In this document: positions 61,529 to 64,000 of the stretch, one piece after another | Layout: each line of letters begins with the position of its first letter | Numbering within the stretch: position 1 is the first letter of the stretch | Assembly: GCA_944390805.1 (NCBI GenBank) | Contig: CALXQW010000029.1 | Location: 1 to 64,000 of the forward strand | Source of the DNA: an uncultured Opitutales bacterium | GTDB taxonomy: Bacteria; Verrucomicrobiota; Verrucomicrobiia; Opitutales; Intestinicryptomonadaceae | Length of the DNA stretch: 64,000 nt | Direction: 5' to 3' | Position numbers and translations under genes: made by a program | Notes under the pieces: generated by a model | What the model was told of the DNA's origin: nothing | Databases searched by the model: none | Seen by the model: the letters and a program-made list of their open reading frames with translations, nothing else

Positions 61529-62525
61529 TACAACATCAAAATCGGCTTTGGAAGCGGCAAGAATGAATGTGGCAGAGCGCATACTTTCCGTAGCCGAATC
61601 TTCGGGCGGGTTAATATCTTGGAGCGATTTTATCAGGGAGTGCCTGTATTCTTCTCCGTACGGATATTATGTGAAAGATTCAAGGAGAGTTGGCAAGGAG
61701 GGGGCAGATTTCTTTACGTCGCAGAGCCTTAATCCAGGTCTGCTTGCGCGCCTTTTGAATTGCGCCGCAAAGAAGCTTACGGGCTTTGGAGACGGAGAAT
61801 TTGAGATATTTGAAATTGCAGACGAGCCCGGAGAGCGCTTATTTGAAAATTCTTGCATATTCAGGCTTGGAGACGACATCAACATAGAAAGCGATAAGGC
61901 GTTGATATTTGCCAACGAACTTCCCGATGCCGCGCCGTTTGACAGGTTTGTAAACAGACTCGGTTCTTGGAAGAAACGTACGATAAATCCGAGAAGTTTA
62001 ACCGAGGTTGAAGTGGATTTATCTGCCAAAGAGTCTGGGGAGCTTGGCAAGTTTTTTCCTGCGGAATCTTTCTGTGATGGATTTTGTCTGGATTATTCCT
62101 TTGAGTCTGTAGAGCTGTTTAGGCGAATAATGCGTATGCCCTGGAAGGGCACAATAATATTTGCGGACTATTTCCGCACAGCTGCGGAGCTTAAGGATTT
62201 TCCTCACGGCACGGCGAGGGGATATTTTAAGCACACGCAATTTTCCGACCTGCTGGAAAAGTACGCTAATCTTGGAGGCGGAAATTTCGACATTACATAC
62301 AGTCCTCCTGCGGAGCCTTTTGTTCAGGCAGCTCTTGGCGCTGGCGCCGATTGCGCCGCCTGCGTCTCGCAGGGGAAATTTTTTGTGGAGAATTGCTTTG
62401 AGATTATAGATGATATCATAAGAAATGAGCATGCCATGTCTTTCCAAAAGCGTTCTCTTGCGGAACTAATAAGCCCCACTGCGATGGGTGCGGCGTTTAA
62501 AGTTCTATACGCCGTAAAGAAATAG
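61515..62525 (+). CDS. MidA/NDUFAF7-like SAM methyltransferase
   Basis: 336 residues if TTG at 61515 is used (aaagga 4 nt upstream, overlapping the recF end); ATG at 61563 is the alternative. SDFIRECLYSSPYGYYVKDS and FFTSQSLNP are features of the DUF185/MidA family, which methylates an Arg of a respiratory-chain partner in mitochondria. The SAM-binding loop, usually E-x-G-x-G-x-G, is here EIADEPGERLF and so looks altered; activity is uncertain. It lies downstream of recF. Confidence 0.65.
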   Translation: MKANNTTSKSALEAARMNVAERILSVAESSGGLISWSDFIRECLYSSPYGYYVKDSRRVGKEGADFFTSQSLNPGLLARLLNCAAKKLTGFGDGEFEIFEIADEPGERLFENSCIFRLGDDINIESDKALIFANELPDAAPFDRFVNRLGSWKKRTINPRSLTEVEVDLSAKESGELGKFFPAESFCDGFCLDYSFESVELFRRIMRMPWKGTIIFADYFRTAAELKDFPHGTARGYFKHTQFSDLLEKYANLGGGNFDITYSPPAEPFVQAALGAGADCAACVSQGKFFVENCFEIIDDIIRNEHAMSFQKRSLAELISPTAMGAAFKVLYAVKK

Positions 62526-62770
62526 TCTTTTTTGCCTTATTATTCTTTATGGGTAGCATTGCTATCTGTGGGAGATAAAAAATTACTATAAGAATTCAGA
62601 TTTTGAAACTATTCTGTTTTTTGCGCATTTATAAAAAATAATATGGGCGCGTATAAAATTTTTCAGATCGGGCAATTTTAAGTTTTTTGATTGTTTATGT
62701 TTAGTTTTATTCTTGCTATAAAGGGCGTGCTTGCATAGAGTTTTTCAAGACTTTTGGGGGATGGAAACGT

Positions 62771-64000
62771 ATGAGAGCCTTTTTTAGACTTTGCGCGCTA
62801 ACGGCGATTGTATCGCCGTGCTTGTTGTTCTCCAAAGGGAAGACTTTTGACATAGAAAGCGCGTACGAGTACGCAAGAGACCGCAGTGAACAGATAAAAA
62901 TAGCAAAATTGCGGCTCGATATAATGATAAATAACGTAAAGCTTGTTGAGTTTAAATATTATCCAGATATAGCAATAAGCGCGGCTCCGCTGAGTTGGAG
63001 GAATCTTGAGCAGGAGAATCGTTCTCCTAAATCTCTCGATACGCTTGAGCCTACTGGGTCTATTGTGCTAAAGGAGCATTTGCCGACAAATTCGGATATA
63101 ACGTTAAAATATTCAAACAGTATAAATACTGTTGGAAAGCGTACGGAAAGCTACTCGGCAAGGTTCGACCACGAGCTTCTTAAGCTCGATGCCATAGACC
63201 AGCAAATGACCTTGGCAATTCAAAAGAGGGAGCTGCAGCGCATAGCGAGAATGTCTGTAGAGAGAAATTTTTTAAATTCCTTCAGGAAGGCGTACTATAA
63301 TTATTTGGAGAAGAAGGAGATTCTTCAGATAGTAAGGAAGAAGTCTCGCGAGGAGGAGTTTCTGCGCGACCAAAGCCGCAGGCAATATCAGGCTGGTATT
63401 ATAGCGGAGTACAACCTGCTCGACTATATGGTGGACTTCAACGATACCGAGAGTGAGCGCATAAACGCCGAAAACGCCTATGTCATAGCTAGGAACGATT
63501 TGTTCTTTACCATGGGAATTTCTCCCGATTCCGAAACGGAATTTTTAAGCGTAGGCATAGACGACGCCGCGTCTATGGTGTGGAATACGGAGGATATGAT
63601 GCGTTCTGCGCTTGAGACAAATCTGGACATAAACACTTTTCAGAACGCCATACTTACAAGCGAACTGAACTTGCGCTATTTGAAAGACGACTATCTTCCC
63701 AGTGTAAAGTTCTACGCTTCATATGAGAACCAGGAGGAGGAGAACAACTACAACACCCTAACCGCCAAAACCCGCAATATAACTATGGGTATTCAGCTTA
63801 CATGGAATTTGTTTCAGGACACGTTTACAACCATGTATGAAATTTCCAATGAGCGCAACACCGGAAGGATAAGCAAGCTGCAGTTGGACGAGAGCGTTCG
63901 GACTGTCCGCAACCAGATTTTAAACGACATAGCCAATCTTGAGAAACTCTACGCAGACTACCTTGTTGCATACGAGCGCGAGAGCTACACCCATAGAGAC
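62771..64000 (+). CDS. TolC-family outer-membrane efflux protein, 3' end cut by window
   Basis: 410 codons are open to the right edge without a stop. The ATG at 62771 is preceded by ggggatggaaacgt. Signal peptide about 1-22, then FDIESAYEYARDRSEQIKIA, the entry of TolC/OEP proteins, and repeated long helices and barrel strands such as LRYLKDDYLPSVKFYASYE and NITMGIQLTWNLFQD. It would form an outer-membrane channel for an RND or ABC exporter that may follow on the right. Confidence 0.88.
   Translation, partial: MRAFFRLCALTAIVSPCLLFSKGKTFDIESAYEYARDRSEQIKIAKLRLDIMINNVKLVEFKYYPDIAISAAPLSWRNLEQENRSPKSLDTLEPTGSIVLKEHLPTNSDITLKYSNSINTVGKRTESYSARFDHELLKLDAIDQQMTLAIQKRELQRIARMSVERNFLNSFRKAYYNYLEKKEILQIVRKKSREEEFLRDQSRRQYQAGIIAEYNLLDYMVDFNDTESERINAENAYVIARNDLFFTMGISPDSETEFLSVGIDDAASMVWNTEDMMRSALETNLDINTFQNAILTSELNLRYLKDDYLPSVKFYASYENQEEENNYNTLTAKTRNITMGIQLTWNLFQDTFTTMYEISNERNTGRISKLQLDESVRTVRNQILNDIANLEKLYADYLVAYERESYTHRD

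Noticed and set aside
1-64000. tRNA genes, insertion sequences and CRISPR arrays
   Set aside because: None recognised by reading. No transposase, no regularly spaced repeats and no cloverleaf with a TTC-loop was seen, though a tRNA search program could still find one.

Overview
The window looks like chromosomal DNA of a diderm bacterium from the Verrucomicrobiota, probably an Opitutae-type, host- or gut-associated lineage. The reasons are: LPS-export genes (lptE, lptD), a Lol lipoprotein transporter and a TolC-type protein show an outer membrane. A PEP-CTERM surface protein, an HzsA-related diheme protein fused to a SUMF1-like domain, lipoprotein FAD oxidoreductases and secreted sugar-isomerase-like proteins are typical of PVC bacteria. 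A GH110-type alpha-galactosidase suggests growth on host glycans. The taxon is inferred, since only 77 nt of rRNA is present.

Layout. 1-124: 3' end of a 5S rRNA and its terminator. 163-3085: an AT-rich island with a secreted CsgG/FlgT-like protein (minus) and, divergent from it, an Mpi-family serine DNA invertase (plus). Between them lie two 20-bp palindromic sites whose central dinucleotides are reversed relative to each other (GA and TC). They enclose about 152 bp with a promoter-like sequence now pointing at the CsgG-like gene. This is best read as a phase-variable invertible promoter and is the most interesting item here. 3202-12948: a tightly packed plus-strand run, trmL - rsbU-like - rsbW-like - oppDFABC - HI0933-type flavoprotein - lptE - rpe, with mostly overlapping genes. 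12989-14782: lipoprotein FAD oxidoreductase. 15002-21052: minus-strand chain Sel1 protein - pncC/cinA - metallophosphoesterase - mscS - yhaM - rdgB.

21157-24811: secreted beta-helix protein and a HAD phosphatase. 25253-30386 (minus): murJ - hemE - hemN, then folE2. 30563-37192 (plus): lptD - scpA - small conserved protein - glmM - TPR protein. 37435-42876: a 1580-residue HzsA-related diheme/SUMF1-like/carbohydrate-binding fusion followed by a lipoprotein cupin of sugar-isomerase type. 43141-45885: a PEP-CTERM surface protein. 46307-51115 (minus): lysS - lolC/E - lolD - rph - C_GCAxxG_C_C protein. 51188-57446: Tsr3/DTW-like protein, a small Tat-exported protein, then an apparent glycan-use cluster (lipoprotein EEP enzyme, GH110 enzyme, secreted TIM-barrel epimerase), then two GNAT-fold proteins. 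57595-62525: isoprenoid genes ispE (minus) and pyrF-ispD-ispF-recF-methyltransferase (plus). 62771-64000: TolC-family gene cut by the window end.

How the genes fit together. Envelope building recurs across the window (lptE, lptD, murJ, glmM, lol, mscS). Heme synthesis (hemE, hemN) is present alongside a secreted c-type cytochrome. Several enzymes of classes usually found in the cytoplasm (sugar isomerases, FAD oxidoreductase) carry lipoprotein or Sec signals, which suggests much sugar chemistry in the periplasm. No tRNA, IS element or CRISPR array was recognised by eye. All family assignments rest on motif recognition without database searches.
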